Assembly: GCF_001941825.1 (NCBI RefSeq)
Contig: NZ_CP019038.1
Span: 806,001-870,000 of the forward strand
DNA: 64,000 nt
From: Massilia putida
GTDB lineage: Bacteria > Pseudomonadota > Gammaproteobacteria > Burkholderiales > Burkholderiaceae_D
Direction: 5' to 3'
In this document: in pieces, positions 19,951 to 28,056 of the stretch
How positions within the stretch are numbered: the stretch's first letter is position 1
Layout: each line of letters opens with the position of its first letter
Notes under the pieces: generated by a model
Database searches by the model: none
The model's input: only the letters and a program-made list of their open reading frames with translations
Told to the model about the DNA's origin: nothing
Made by a program: the position numbers and the translations under genes

Positions 19951-21189
19951 ATGAACCTTCCCGCACATCGCCGCCTGTCGCTGTTCGCCCTCGCCGCCGT
20001 CGCCACCGCCGCCCCGGCGGCCGAACGCCTGACCATCACCGTCGCCCAGGACCTGTCCATCGCGCGCCCGTCCGAGACCATCGCCGTGCCGTGGAAGAGC
20101 GTCAACGACGCGCTGCCGCACGCCGGCATCCAGCACATCGTCGTGAGGGACGCTAGCGGCCGCGTGCTGCCGCACCAGGTGACGAACGTGGCGCCGGAAG
20201 CGAAGGACCCGCAACGCAACGGCGTGGCGTACGGCGACCTGCTGTTCCAGCATGACTTCGCGCCCGGCGAAAAGAGCGCCACGTTCACGGTCGAGAAGAG
20301 CGACGCCGTCGTGCCGCCGTTCCCGACCAAGGTCTCGGCCCGCATCGTGCCCGAGCGCCTGGACGACTTCGCGTGGGAAAACGACAAGATCGCGCACCGC
20401 ACCTACGGTCCCGCCCTCGCCGCGCCGGCGCCGGCCGGCTCCGACAAGGAGGTACTCAAGACGAGCGGCCTCGATATCTGGTTCAAGCGCGTGCCCTACC
20501 CGATCGTCGACCGCTGGTACAACATCGGCCACGACCACTACCACCACGACGAGGGCGAAGGCATCGACATGTACAACGTCGGCACGACCCTCGGCGCCGG
20601 CGGCACCGGCATCTGGGCCGGCGGCAAGCTGTACTCGGGCATCAACTTCACGCACTGGAAGGTGCTCGCCAACGGGCCCGTGCGCGCCATCTTCGAGCTC
20701 ACGTACGACGGCTGGGACGCGGCCGGCACGCAAGTCTCGGAAGTCAAGCGCTTCACCGTCGACGCCGGCCACTACTTCGACCGCATCGACAGCACCTTCA
20801 TGTTCGCCGGCGGACATCCGCTGCAGGTGGCCGTGGGCCTGAACAAGGACCCGGCCGACAAGGGCGAGGAAGCGCGGGCCACGCTCGCCGAGGACAAGGC
20901 GTCGAAGGCGCTCGTGCAATGGGTCGCGCAGAAGAAGATGGGTGATTTCGGCGTGGCCGTGATCGTGCCGTCGGCCGCGCAGTCCCCGAATTCGCCCGCG
21001 TACGGATCCGACGCCCGCAACGCGTTCATGCTGGCCCCCGTCACTTCCGGCCAGCCGCTGCGCTACTACGTGGGCGCCGCGTGGACGCGCGCCGGCGAGA
21101 TTACGTCCGAGCAGCAGTGGAAGCGCTATGTGTCCGACGAGGCGGCGCGCGTCGCGTCGCCCGTGCGCGTGAGCCTGTCCGCGCGCTGA
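19951..21189 (+). CDS. Secreted DUF4861 family protein
   Basis: A 412-residue exported protein with a signal peptide (MNLPAHRRLSLFALAAVATA, cleavage near AAPAAE). The body matches DUF4861, a beta-rich family found in pectin and alginate utilisation loci; features include DKIAHRTYGPAL, YNIGHDHYHHDEGEGIDMY and GHYFDRIDSTFMF. No enzymatic activity is established; the fold suggests a lyase or sugar-binding role. The start at 19951 is the first Met with a signal peptide; an earlier in-frame ATG adds an Arg-rich non-signal leader. It begins a run of pectin-related genes on the plus strand. Confidence 0.75.
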   Translation: MNLPAHRRLSLFALAAVATAAPAAERLTITVAQDLSIARPSETIAVPWKSVNDALPHAGIQHIVVRDASGRVLPHQVTNVAPEAKDPQRNGVAYGDLLFQHDFAPGEKSATFTVEKSDAVVPPFPTKVSARIVPERLDDFAWENDKIAHRTYGPALAAPAPAGSDKEVLKTSGLDIWFKRVPYPIVDRWYNIGHDHYHHDEGEGIDMYNVGTTLGAGGTGIWAGGKLYSGINFTHWKVLANGPVRAIFELTYDGWDAAGTQVSEVKRFTVDAGHYFDRIDSTFMFAGGHPLQVAVGLNKDPADKGEEARATLAEDKASKALVQWVAQKKMGDFGVAVIVPSAAQSPNSPAYGSDARNAFMLAPVTSGQPLRYYVGAAWTRAGEITSEQQWKRYVSDEAARVASPVRVSLSAR

Positions 21190-21191
21190 CG

Positions 21192-21302
21192 ATGGACGGC
21201 CGGACACCAGACCCATGGGTCAGCACGAACGAGACGGCGCAGTGGGGCCTCGCCGCCATCCAGAACCTGGCGCTCATCGGCGACGCTCTGCCCCGCATCT
21301 AG
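21192..21302 (+). pseudogene. Small ORF or C-terminal remnant after the DUF4861 gene
   Basis: A 36-residue reading frame (MDGRTPDPWVSTNETAQ, then WGLAAIQNLALIGDALPRI) starts 2 bases after the DUF4861 stop and ends at 21302. The C-terminal half looks like a normal amphipathic protein end. It has no clear ribosome-binding site and I do not recognise it. It may be the decayed end of a gene lost between its neighbours, or non-coding. Confidence 0.25.
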
Positions 21303-21314
21303 GAGATCATCTTG
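21301..21314 (+). promoter_or_regulatory. Ribosome-binding site defining a TTG start
   Basis: AGGAG at 21301-21305 lies 6 bases before TTG at 21312. The peptide that follows (MLNRFIGAAACVAAFPACAA) is a signal peptide, so the site settles TTG as the start of the PL9-CE12 gene. Confidence 0.75.
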
Positions 21315-23786
21315 CTGAATCGTTTCATCGGCGCGGCGGCCTGCGTTGCGGCCTTCCCGGCCTGCGCCGCGACCTATTATGTGGCACCGGCGGGCAGCGA
21401 CGCCGCGGCCGGCACCGAGGCCGCGCCCTGGCAATCGTTCGCGCACGCGCAGGCCGTCGCGCAGCCCGGCGACACCGTCTACTTCCGCGGCGGCCGCTAC
21501 GTCTACACGCATGCGACGGCGGGCTGCGCGTCGCGCCGCGCGACCGTGTCCGGCATCGTCCTCGACAAGAGCGGCACGGAGAACCGGCCGATCCGCTACT
21601 GGGCCTATCCGGGCGAGACGCCCGTGTTCGATTTCGCCGGCATGAAGGACGATTGCCGCGTGAAGGGCATCGAGGTCGTCGCCGACTGGATTCATTTGAA
21701 AGGCCTGGAGATCACGGGCGCGCCGCAGCAGCCGGAGAATCGCCTGAACCACGAATCGTGGGGCGTGTGGATCAACGGGAACCACGATGTCTTCGAACAG
21801 CTCGATCTGCACCACAATATGGGGCCCGGCCTGTTCATCAAGGACGGCGGCTGGAACCTCGTGCTGAACAGCGACTCGCACCACAACTACGACCCGTACA
21901 CGTCGAACGGTGCGGGCCAGAGCGCGGACGGCTTCGGCGCCCACGTCAGCGCGGGCCATCCGGGCAACGTCTTCCGCGGCTGCCGCGCGTGGGCCAACAC
22001 GGACGACGGCTTCGACCTGATCAACGCGTATTCTCCCGTGACGGTCGAGTATTCCTGGGCCTGGCAGCACGGCTATCTGCCGGGCACGCACACGCCTTTG
22101 GACGCGGGCAACGGCAACGGCATCAAGGCCGGCGGCTACGGCGGCAAATATGTCCCCGACGGCGTGGTTCACGTCGTGCGCTATTCGGTCGCCTTCGACA
22201 ACAAGGTATCCGGCTTCTATGCGAACCATCACCCGCTGGCGCTGGACTTCTTCCACAACACGGCGTTCGGCAATGCCGTCGACTTCAATATGCTGGGCGT
22301 CGCGCCGGACGGCAGTCCGGTCTACCTGGGCCGGCTGCGCGACAACCTCGCCTACCCGTCGGGCGCCCGGTTGAAGGTGGCGGGCGCGGACAGCGCGGAC
22401 AATTCCTGGGACCTGGGCCTGGCCTTGACGCCGGCGGATTTCGAGAGCGTCGCGACGACCGGCTGGGACGCGCCGCGCAAGCCGGACGGCAGCCTGCCCG
22501 ACGTGCCCATGTTCCATCCGACAGCGTGCAGCGCGGCCGCCGGCCTGGGCGCGTTCCCGGCCGGCGTCCGGCGATTCGCGTTCGGCCCCGGCCCGGCGCC
22601 GGCCGGCTACACGCGCGTCGACGGCGTGTACACGGCCGCACGCGGCTACGGCTTCGAGCCCGGCAGCCGGCCGGACGGCGCCCGTCCGTACTACTTCTCG
22701 GTCGCTCTCCCGGAAGGCAATTACGCGGTGACGGTCACGCTGGGCGACGACAACGCCGCCGCCACGACGACCGTGAAATCCGAGCTGCGCCGCCTGATGC
22801 TGGAAAACGTGCAGACGCGACCCGGCGAGATCGTGACCAAGACGTTCGACGTCAACGTGCGCACACCGGCGATCGCCGCCGTGGATGGCGTCGCGGCCGG
22901 CGAGGTAAAACTGAAGGCGCCGCGCGAAACGGTCGAGGAAGCGTGGAACTGGGATGCTCACCTGACGCTGGAAATCAACGGCACGCGCCCGGCCGTGCGT
23001 ACGATCGCGATTGCGCCCGCCGCCGTGCCGACGTTATTCCTGCTGGGCGATTCGACGGTGTGCGACCAGCCGGCGGAGCCCTACAACAGCTGGGGCCAGA
23101 TGCTGCCGCGCTTCTTCAAGCCGGGCATCGCCGTCGCCAACCACGGCGAATCGGGCGAGACCTACCGCGACTCGCTCGCGCGCCGGCGCCTCGACAAGAT
23201 TCTCAGCGTGATGAAGCCGGGCGACATGGTCGTCATGCAGTTCGGCCACAACGACCAGAAGCAGATCAAGGATGGCAAGGGCGGACCGTTCACGACGTAC
23301 AAGGCGGAGATCAAGGCGCACGTGGCCGCCATCCGCGCGCACGGCGGCCTGCCCGTGATCGTCTCGCCGATGGAGCGCCGCGGCTTCGACGCGGGCGGCC
23401 ACGTGATCCCGTCGCTCAAGGATTATGCGGACGCCGCGCGGCAGTCCGCGCACGAGCTGGGCGTGCCGTTCATCGACCTGAACGCGATGAGCAAGACACT
23501 CTATGAAGCCCTCGGGCCGGAAGGTTCGACAGCCGCGTTCGCGGAACCGGCGCCGGGCCGGCTGGACAACACCCACCACGACAGCTACGGCAGCTACGAG
23601 CTGGCGCGGGCCGTCGTGCTGGGCCTGCGCCAGGCACGCGTGCCGGCGGCCGCGTTCATCGTCGACGGTTTCGATTTCGATCCCGCCCATCCGGACCCGG
23701 TCGCGACCTTCGCCGTGCCCCCGAGCCCGCACCGCACCGAACGGCGCCCGCTCGGCGACGAGGGGCACAACGAGGGGAGCGAATGA
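21312..23786 (+). CDS. PL9 pectate lyase fused to CE12 rhamnogalacturonan acetylesterase
   Basis: Secreted 824-residue bifunctional pectin enzyme starting at TTG. After a signal peptide, residues ~20-400 are a right-handed beta-helix of PL9 type: NSDSHHNYDPYTSNGAGQ, ADGFGAHVS and NTDDGFDLI, with acidic residues suited to calcium binding. Residues ~410-560 form a beta-rich domain (FSVALPEGNYAVTVTLGD) as found before rhamnogalacturonan acetylesterases. The rest is an SGNH esterase: GDSTV from G579, GHND at 645-648, D752-N-T-H755. Cutting the chain and removing acetyl groups are thus joined in one protein. Its stop overlaps the next gene by 4 bases. Confidence 0.85.
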   Translation: MLNRFIGAAACVAAFPACAATYYVAPAGSDAAAGTEAAPWQSFAHAQAVAQPGDTVYFRGGRYVYTHATAGCASRRATVSGIVLDKSGTENRPIRYWAYPGETPVFDFAGMKDDCRVKGIEVVADWIHLKGLEITGAPQQPENRLNHESWGVWINGNHDVFEQLDLHHNMGPGLFIKDGGWNLVLNSDSHHNYDPYTSNGAGQSADGFGAHVSAGHPGNVFRGCRAWANTDDGFDLINAYSPVTVEYSWAWQHGYLPGTHTPLDAGNGNGIKAGGYGGKYVPDGVVHVVRYSVAFDNKVSGFYANHHPLALDFFHNTAFGNAVDFNMLGVAPDGSPVYLGRLRDNLAYPSGARLKVAGADSADNSWDLGLALTPADFESVATTGWDAPRKPDGSLPDVPMFHPTACSAAAGLGAFPAGVRRFAFGPGPAPAGYTRVDGVYTAARGYGFEPGSRPDGARPYYFSVALPEGNYAVTVTLGDDNAAATTTVKSELRRLMLENVQTRPGEIVTKTFDVNVRTPAIAAVDGVAAGEVKLKAPRETVEEAWNWDAHLTLEINGTRPAVRTIAIAPAAVPTLFLLGDSTVCDQPAEPYNSWGQMLPRFFKPGIAVANHGESGETYRDSLARRRLDKILSVMKPGDMVVMQFGHNDQKQIKDGKGGPFTTYKAEIKAHVAAIRAHGGLPVIVSPMERRGFDAGGHVIPSLKDYADAARQSAHELGVPFIDLNAMSKTLYEALGPEGSTAAFAEPAPGRLDNTHHDSYGSYELARAVVLGLRQARVPAAAFIVDGFDFDPAHPDPVATFAVPPSPHRTERRPLGDEGHNEGSE

Positions 23787-24769
23787 GGCGGCGCGCGGCG
23801 TTGGCCGCGCTCGCGGCAGGCGCGCTGGCAGGCTGCGCGAGCCGCGCGCCGGCACGCTCCGGCGACGCCTACCTCTTCGCCTACTTCATCGGCAACGGCG
23901 AAGACGGCCTGCACCTGGCCGGCAGCCGCGACGGCTACCGCTGGGACGCGCTGAACGGCGGCCGCAGCTTCCTCGTGCCCACGGTCGGCAAGGCGCAGCT
24001 GTTGCGCGACCCGTGCATCCTGCGCGGCCCGGACGGGATCTACCGCATGGTGTGGACGAGCGGGTGGAACGAGACAGGCATCGGCTACGCGTCATCGCAC
24101 GACCTCGTGCACTGGTCGCCGCAGCGCGAACTGCCCGTGATGGCGCACGAACCGACGACGCTGAACGCATGGGCGCCGGAAATCGCCTGGGACGACCGGC
24201 GCGGCGAATACCTGATCTTCTGGTCGTCGACGATCCCCGGCCGCTTTCCGGCGTCCGAGGCCGCCGGCGACAGCACGGCTGACGGCGGGGGCGCGAACAA
24301 GTACAACCACCGCATCTACGCGACGACGACGCGCGACTTCGTCACGTTCACGCCCACGCGCCTGTTCTACGATCCGGGCTTTTCCGTCATCGACGCCACG
24401 TTCGTCCGCACGACACGGGGCGACTGGCTGCTCGTGAAGGACGAGACCCGCCACCCGCCCCGCAAATACCTGCAGCTGGCGCGCGCAGCCGGCCTGCAGG
24501 GGCCGTTCGCGCCGCCGGGCGCGCCGATCACGCCCGCGGACCTGTGGACGGAAGGGCCGACGGCGCTGCAGGTGGGCGACGACGTCATCGTGTACTACGA
24601 CGCTTACACGGCGAAGCACTACGGCGCGCTGCGCTCGCGCGACCTCGTGCATTGGGAAGACGTGACGGCGCGGATGCGGTTCCCGGACGAAGGCACGGCA
24701 AGGCGCATGCGGCACGGGACGGCGCTGCGGGTGCCGGCCGACCTGCTCGACGTGCTGCGCGCACGCTGA
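23783..24769 (+). CDS. GH43-like beta-propeller lipoprotein
   Basis: A 328-residue predicted lipoprotein with lipobox LAGC (Cys18). The mature part resembles a five-bladed propeller of the GH43/GH32/GH68 superfamily: LRDPCILRGPDGIYRMVWTS, HDLVHWSPQREL, NAWAPEIAWDDRRGEYLIFW and LWTEGPTALQVGDDV. Acidic residues in RDPCIL, APEIAWD and WTEGPT stand where GH43 catalytic residues occur. Substrate is unknown; an arabinan or galactan side chain would suit the locus. Start overlaps the PL9-CE12 stop as ATGA, so the two are translationally coupled. Confidence 0.8.
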   Translation: MRRRAALAALAAGALAGCASRAPARSGDAYLFAYFIGNGEDGLHLAGSRDGYRWDALNGGRSFLVPTVGKAQLLRDPCILRGPDGIYRMVWTSGWNETGIGYASSHDLVHWSPQRELPVMAHEPTTLNAWAPEIAWDDRRGEYLIFWSSTIPGRFPASEAAGDSTADGGGANKYNHRIYATTTRDFVTFTPTRLFYDPGFSVIDATFVRTTRGDWLLVKDETRHPPRKYLQLARAAGLQGPFAPPGAPITPADLWTEGPTALQVGDDVIVYYDAYTAKHYGALRSRDLVHWEDVTARMRFPDEGTARRMRHGTALRVPADLLDVLRAR

Positions 24770-24869
24770 CGCCGCGATCCTCGGCCGCTTGTTGAAGGGC
24801 AACGGTGCGCGGACAGTCGGCCGGTTGGAGTACGCTCGTCCTTCCATGTCGTGATCCCGGAGGCCGACC

Positions 24870-25301
24870 GTGTCGATGAACCCATCAGAACCCGATCAGG
24901 AAAAACAGGAGCTCGTGCGGGTTCCCGTTGTCCGCGAGGAGGCGTGGGTCGAGAAACGGATCGTCGATACGGGACGCGGCGTACGCATCCATAAGACCGT
25001 CGCCGAACATCCGTGCCGGATCGACGAGCGCCTGCTGCGCGACGATGTACAGGTCAACCATGTGCCGGTGGACCGCATCGTCCCGCTCGACCAGGCCCCC
25101 GCGACCCGCTACGAAGGGGATACGCTCGTGATACCGATCCTCGAGGAAGTGCTGGTCGTCGAACGGCGCCTGCGCATCAAGGAAGAGCTCCACATCACCC
25201 GCACCCGCCACGAAGAACGCCACGTCGACACCGTCGTGCTCAAGTCCGAGCAGGTCAGCGTGGAACGCTTCGACGAGCGCGGCGACACCACACCCACGTG
25301 A
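24870..25301 (+). CDS. DUF2382 domain protein
   Basis: A 143-residue soluble protein, essentially one DUF2382 (YsnF/AvaK) domain rich in paired charged beta strands: VRVPVVREEAWVEKR, VPVDRIVPLDQAP, LVIPILEEVLVVERRLRIKE and HVDTVVLKSEQVSVERFDE. Function is unknown; the family is linked to general stress. GTG at 24870 was chosen because GGAGG lies 6 bases upstream; the ATG 6 bases on is the alternative. It is followed 20 bases later by a larger protein with the same domain, and the two form an operon. Confidence 0.78.
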   Translation: MSMNPSEPDQEKQELVRVPVVREEAWVEKRIVDTGRGVRIHKTVAEHPCRIDERLLRDDVQVNHVPVDRIVPLDQAPATRYEGDTLVIPILEEVLVVERRLRIKEELHITRTRHEERHVDTVVLKSEQVSVERFDERGDTTPT

Positions 25302-25321
25302 CAATCACCGGAGGACGCATC

Positions 25322-26536
25322 ATGCAACATACCCTAGTCGCGGTTTTCGACAACCGCACCGATGCCCAGAGCGCGATGGACGAACTGCTGGCGTCGGGCT
25401 TCACACGCGACAACGTCAACCTGTCCAGCGCCGACCTGGCCGGCACCACGACCACCACCGGCGCGACGCTCGGCACGACCCATGAGGCCCATGAAGAAGG
25501 CGTCGGCGCCTCGATCAAGCACTTCTTCGAAAACCTGTTCGGCGCCGACCACGACGAACACGCCACCCGTTATTCGAACGCCGTCACGGGCGGCCAGCAC
25601 GTGCTGACCCTCACCACCGATTCCGAACCGGAAGTGGAACGCGCGGCCGACCTGATCGAGCGCTTCGGCCCGGTCGACATCGACGAGCGCCACGACCTGT
25701 CGGGCAATGCCGCCTCGCTCGGTGCGGGCGCCTACCAGCCGGCCACGTCGCCGTCCGTTTCGACCGGATCGATGCAGTCCGGCACGCAAGCCGGCAACCT
25801 GTCGGGCAACCTGTCGGGCAACCTGTCGGACAACCCGTCGGGTAACCTGTCGGGTAACCTGTCCGACAGCCGCACCGATTCGCTGCAGCGCGAGACGGCC
25901 GCCCAACCGACCGGCAACGCCGCCATCCCGGTCGTCCGCGAAGAAGTCCAGGTCGGCAAGCGACTGGTCGAACGGGGCGGCGTGCGCGTGTTCTCGCGCG
26001 TCGTCGAGACGCCCGTCAACGAAACGGTGAACCTGCGCGAGGAACACGTCAGCGTCGAGCGCCGGCCCGTGGACCAGCCGATCAACCCGGCCGACGCCAC
26101 CGCGTTCAACGACAAGACGATCGAGCTGCGCGAAACGGCCGAGGAAGCCGTCGTGCAGAAAACCGCGCGCGTCGTGGAGGAAGTCGTCGTCGGCAAGGAA
26201 GTCAGCCAGCGCCAGCAGCAGATCCAGGACACGGTGCGCCATACGGAAGTCGACGTGCAGCCGCTGCAGGGCGCGGCCACCGATGACGACACCTACTACC
26301 GCAACGACTGGCAGACGAATTACGCGCGCCTCGGCGGCACCTACGACGACTACGCGCCGGCCTACCGCTACGGCAACGAGATGCGCCGCGACGCCCGCTA
26401 CCAGGGCCGCAACTGGGACGACGTGGAATCCGACCTGCGCAGCGACTGGGATACGCGCTACGGCAGCAGCGGCACGTCGACGTGGGAGCGCATGAAAGCG
26501 GCCGTGCGCTCGGGGTGGGATCGGATGACGTCGTAA
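25322..26536 (+). CDS. YflT-like/DUF2382 stress protein with a repeat linker
   Basis: A 404-residue soluble protein. The N-terminus (about 1-60) is a heat-induced stress protein YflT-like domain, TLVAVFDNRTDAQSAMDELL and GFTRDNVNLSS. Residues ~140-190 are a low-complexity linker built from repeated SGNL tetrapeptides. From about 200 there is a DUF2382 domain (IPVVREEVQVGKRLVERGGV, EEHVSVERRPVDQP, VGKEVSQRQQQIQD). The C-terminal ~80 residues are Tyr/Asp/Arg-rich (NYARLGGTYDDYAPAYRYGN) and end with a Trp-containing helix. GGAGG lies 8 bases before the ATG. Probably an envelope or osmotic stress protein; function unproven. Confidence 0.8.
   Translation: MQHTLVAVFDNRTDAQSAMDELLASGFTRDNVNLSSADLAGTTTTTGATLGTTHEAHEEGVGASIKHFFENLFGADHDEHATRYSNAVTGGQHVLTLTTDSEPEVERAADLIERFGPVDIDERHDLSGNAASLGAGAYQPATSPSVSTGSMQSGTQAGNLSGNLSGNLSDNPSGNLSGNLSDSRTDSLQRETAAQPTGNAAIPVVREEVQVGKRLVERGGVRVFSRVVETPVNETVNLREEHVSVERRPVDQPINPADATAFNDKTIELRETAEEAVVQKTARVVEEVVVGKEVSQRQQQIQDTVRHTEVDVQPLQGAATDDDTYYRNDWQTNYARLGGTYDDYAPAYRYGNEMRRDARYQGRNWDDVESDLRSDWDTRYGSSGTSTWERMKAAVRSGWDRMTS
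25793..25864 (+). repeat. 12-bp tandem repeat, six units, in a coding region
   Basis: Six consecutive 12-base units of the type GGCAACCTGTCG (units 4-6 carry GAC, CCG and GGT variants) encode the SGNL tetrapeptide linker of the DUF2382 protein. The unit length keeps the frame, so copy number can change without frameshift. Confidence 0.85.
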
Positions 26537-26576
26537 TACACGCGTGCCGGCCGGACATGAGCGGTACAATGCCGCC

Positions 26577-27932
26577 ATGTCCGCTCCCCCCTCCTCCTTC
26601 GACGTCGCCGTGGCCGGCACCGGCCCCGGCGGCGCCAGCGTCGCGCGCGAACTCGCGCGGGCCGGCGCGCGCGTGCTGATGCTGGAAGCGGGCGGCGCCG
26701 CGCCGCTCGCGGGCACGCTCGCGCAGATGGCCGGCATGGCGGCCGTGCCCGGCCAGGGCGCGTTCCTGCACCGCGACCTGTCGCTGCTCGTGTGCGCGCT
26801 GACGACGGGCGGCACATCGACGATCAACTTCGCCACCGCCGCGCCGCCGCCGGCCGCCATGTTCGCCGCCCACGGCATCGACCTGGCGCCGGCGCTGGCC
26901 GCCTGGCGCGCGGAGCTGCCGATGGCGCCGCTGCCGGACGACCTCGTCGGACCGATGGCCGCGCGCATCATGGCGGCGGCGCAGGCGCGCGGCCTCGCCT
27001 GGCACAAGCTGGACAAGATGATCCGCCCGGCCGGCTGCCGCCCGGGATGCTGGCGCTGCGTCTACGGCTGTCCGTTCGGCGCCAAGTGGTCGGCGCGCGA
27101 GCTGGTCGACGACGCCCGCGCGCACGGCGCCACGCTGCTGACGGATGCGCGCGTGACGCGCGTCGTGCTGGAAGGCGGGCGCGCAACCGGGGTCGAAGCC
27201 GTCATCAAAGGCCGGACGAAGACGTTCCGCGCCGGCCATGTCGTGGTCGCCGCCGGCGGCATCGGCAGTCCGCGCATCCTGCGGGCGTCCGGGCTGCTCA
27301 CCGGTCGCGTCCCGTTCTTCAGCGATCCCGTCGTGGCCGTGATGGGCACGGTCGACGGCATCGCAGGGGGCGGCGCCGAGGTGCCGATGGCGGCCGGCGT
27401 CGGCATGCCTGCCGCCGGCATCACGCTGTCCGACCTCACGCTGCCCCGCCCCATGTACCAGGCGTTCGCGGCGCAGGCGGGCCGCGTCGATCGCCTGTTT
27501 GCCCATGACCGCACGCTGACGATCATGGTCAAGATCCGCGACGAGATCCGGGGCAACGTCGGGCCCCGCTGGGTCGACAAGACGCTGCATGCCGACGACC
27601 GCCGCCGCCTCGACGACGGCATCGCCATCGCGCGCGGGGTCCTGGAGCAGGCCGGCGCGCGCCACATCTTCGCCAGCCACCACTTCGCCGCGCATCCGGG
27701 CGGTACGGTGCGTATCGGCGATGCGCTGGATGCCGACCTGCGCACGTCCACACCCGGCCTGTCCGTCTGCGACGCGTCCGTGATCCCCGCGCCGTGGGGC
27801 CTGCCGCCGACGCTGACCCTGCTGTGCCTGGGCTGGCGCCTCGGCCGCCATCTGGCGCGCGCGACGGCCCGTCCGACACATCCAGCCGGCACCGTGAATG
27901 CATCGGCCGTCCCCGCGCAGGCGAGCACCTAG
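26577..27932 (+). CDS. GMC family oxidoreductase with a cysteine cluster
   Basis: A 451-residue FAD-dependent oxidoreductase. FDVAVAGTGPGGASVARELA at the N-terminus is the dinucleotide fold, and VVVAAGGIGSPRILRASG and SVIPAPWGLPPTLTL are GMC hallmarks. An unusual segment near residue 155-172 has four cysteines (C-x3-C-x2-C-x3-C), as in long-chain alcohol oxidase-like members. No signal peptide. Start at 26577 (MSAPPSSFDVAVAG); an earlier ATG adds 11 residues with no family match. The last residues and stop codon lie inside a REP-like element. Substrate is probably an alcohol or sterol-like compound. Confidence 0.82.
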   Translation: MSAPPSSFDVAVAGTGPGGASVARELARAGARVLMLEAGGAAPLAGTLAQMAGMAAVPGQGAFLHRDLSLLVCALTTGGTSTINFATAAPPPAAMFAAHGIDLAPALAAWRAELPMAPLPDDLVGPMAARIMAAAQARGLAWHKLDKMIRPAGCRPGCWRCVYGCPFGAKWSARELVDDARAHGATLLTDARVTRVVLEGGRATGVEAVIKGRTKTFRAGHVVVAAGGIGSPRILRASGLLTGRVPFFSDPVVAVMGTVDGIAGGGAEVPMAAGVGMPAAGITLSDLTLPRPMYQAFAAQAGRVDRLFAHDRTLTIMVKIRDEIRGNVGPRWVDKTLHADDRRRLDDGIAIARGVLEQAGARHIFASHHFAAHPGGTVRIGDALDADLRTSTPGLSVCDASVIPAPWGLPPTLTLLCLGWRLGRHLARATARPTHPAGTVNASAVPAQAST

Positions 27933-27995
27933 ATGCCGAGCTTGGGAGGATAGCGCCGGTGGCGCTATCCCGCCTGCGCGGGAACGACGTTTTTT
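27908..27995 (+). terminator. REP-like element (copy 2) acting as GMC gene terminator
   Basis: Outer arms CCCCGCGCAGGCG and CGCCTGCGCGGG enclose a second, perfect 10-bp hairpin (GGATAGCGCC-GGT-GGCGCTATCC, 27948-27970). Six T residues follow at 27990-27995. The left arm overlaps the last codons of the GMC gene. Structure plus T-run fit a rho-independent terminator for rightward transcription. Confidence 0.7.
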
Positions 27996-28056
27996 ACGCG
28001 ACAGGACCAACGTGCCAGACCAGGTCACGCATCCTTTCGCTTCGGCCAGACAGACC

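Noticed and set aside
25793..25864. Short regular repeat considered as a CRISPR array
   Set aside because: Units are contiguous 12-mers without spacers and are in frame inside a coding gene; no cas genes nearby.
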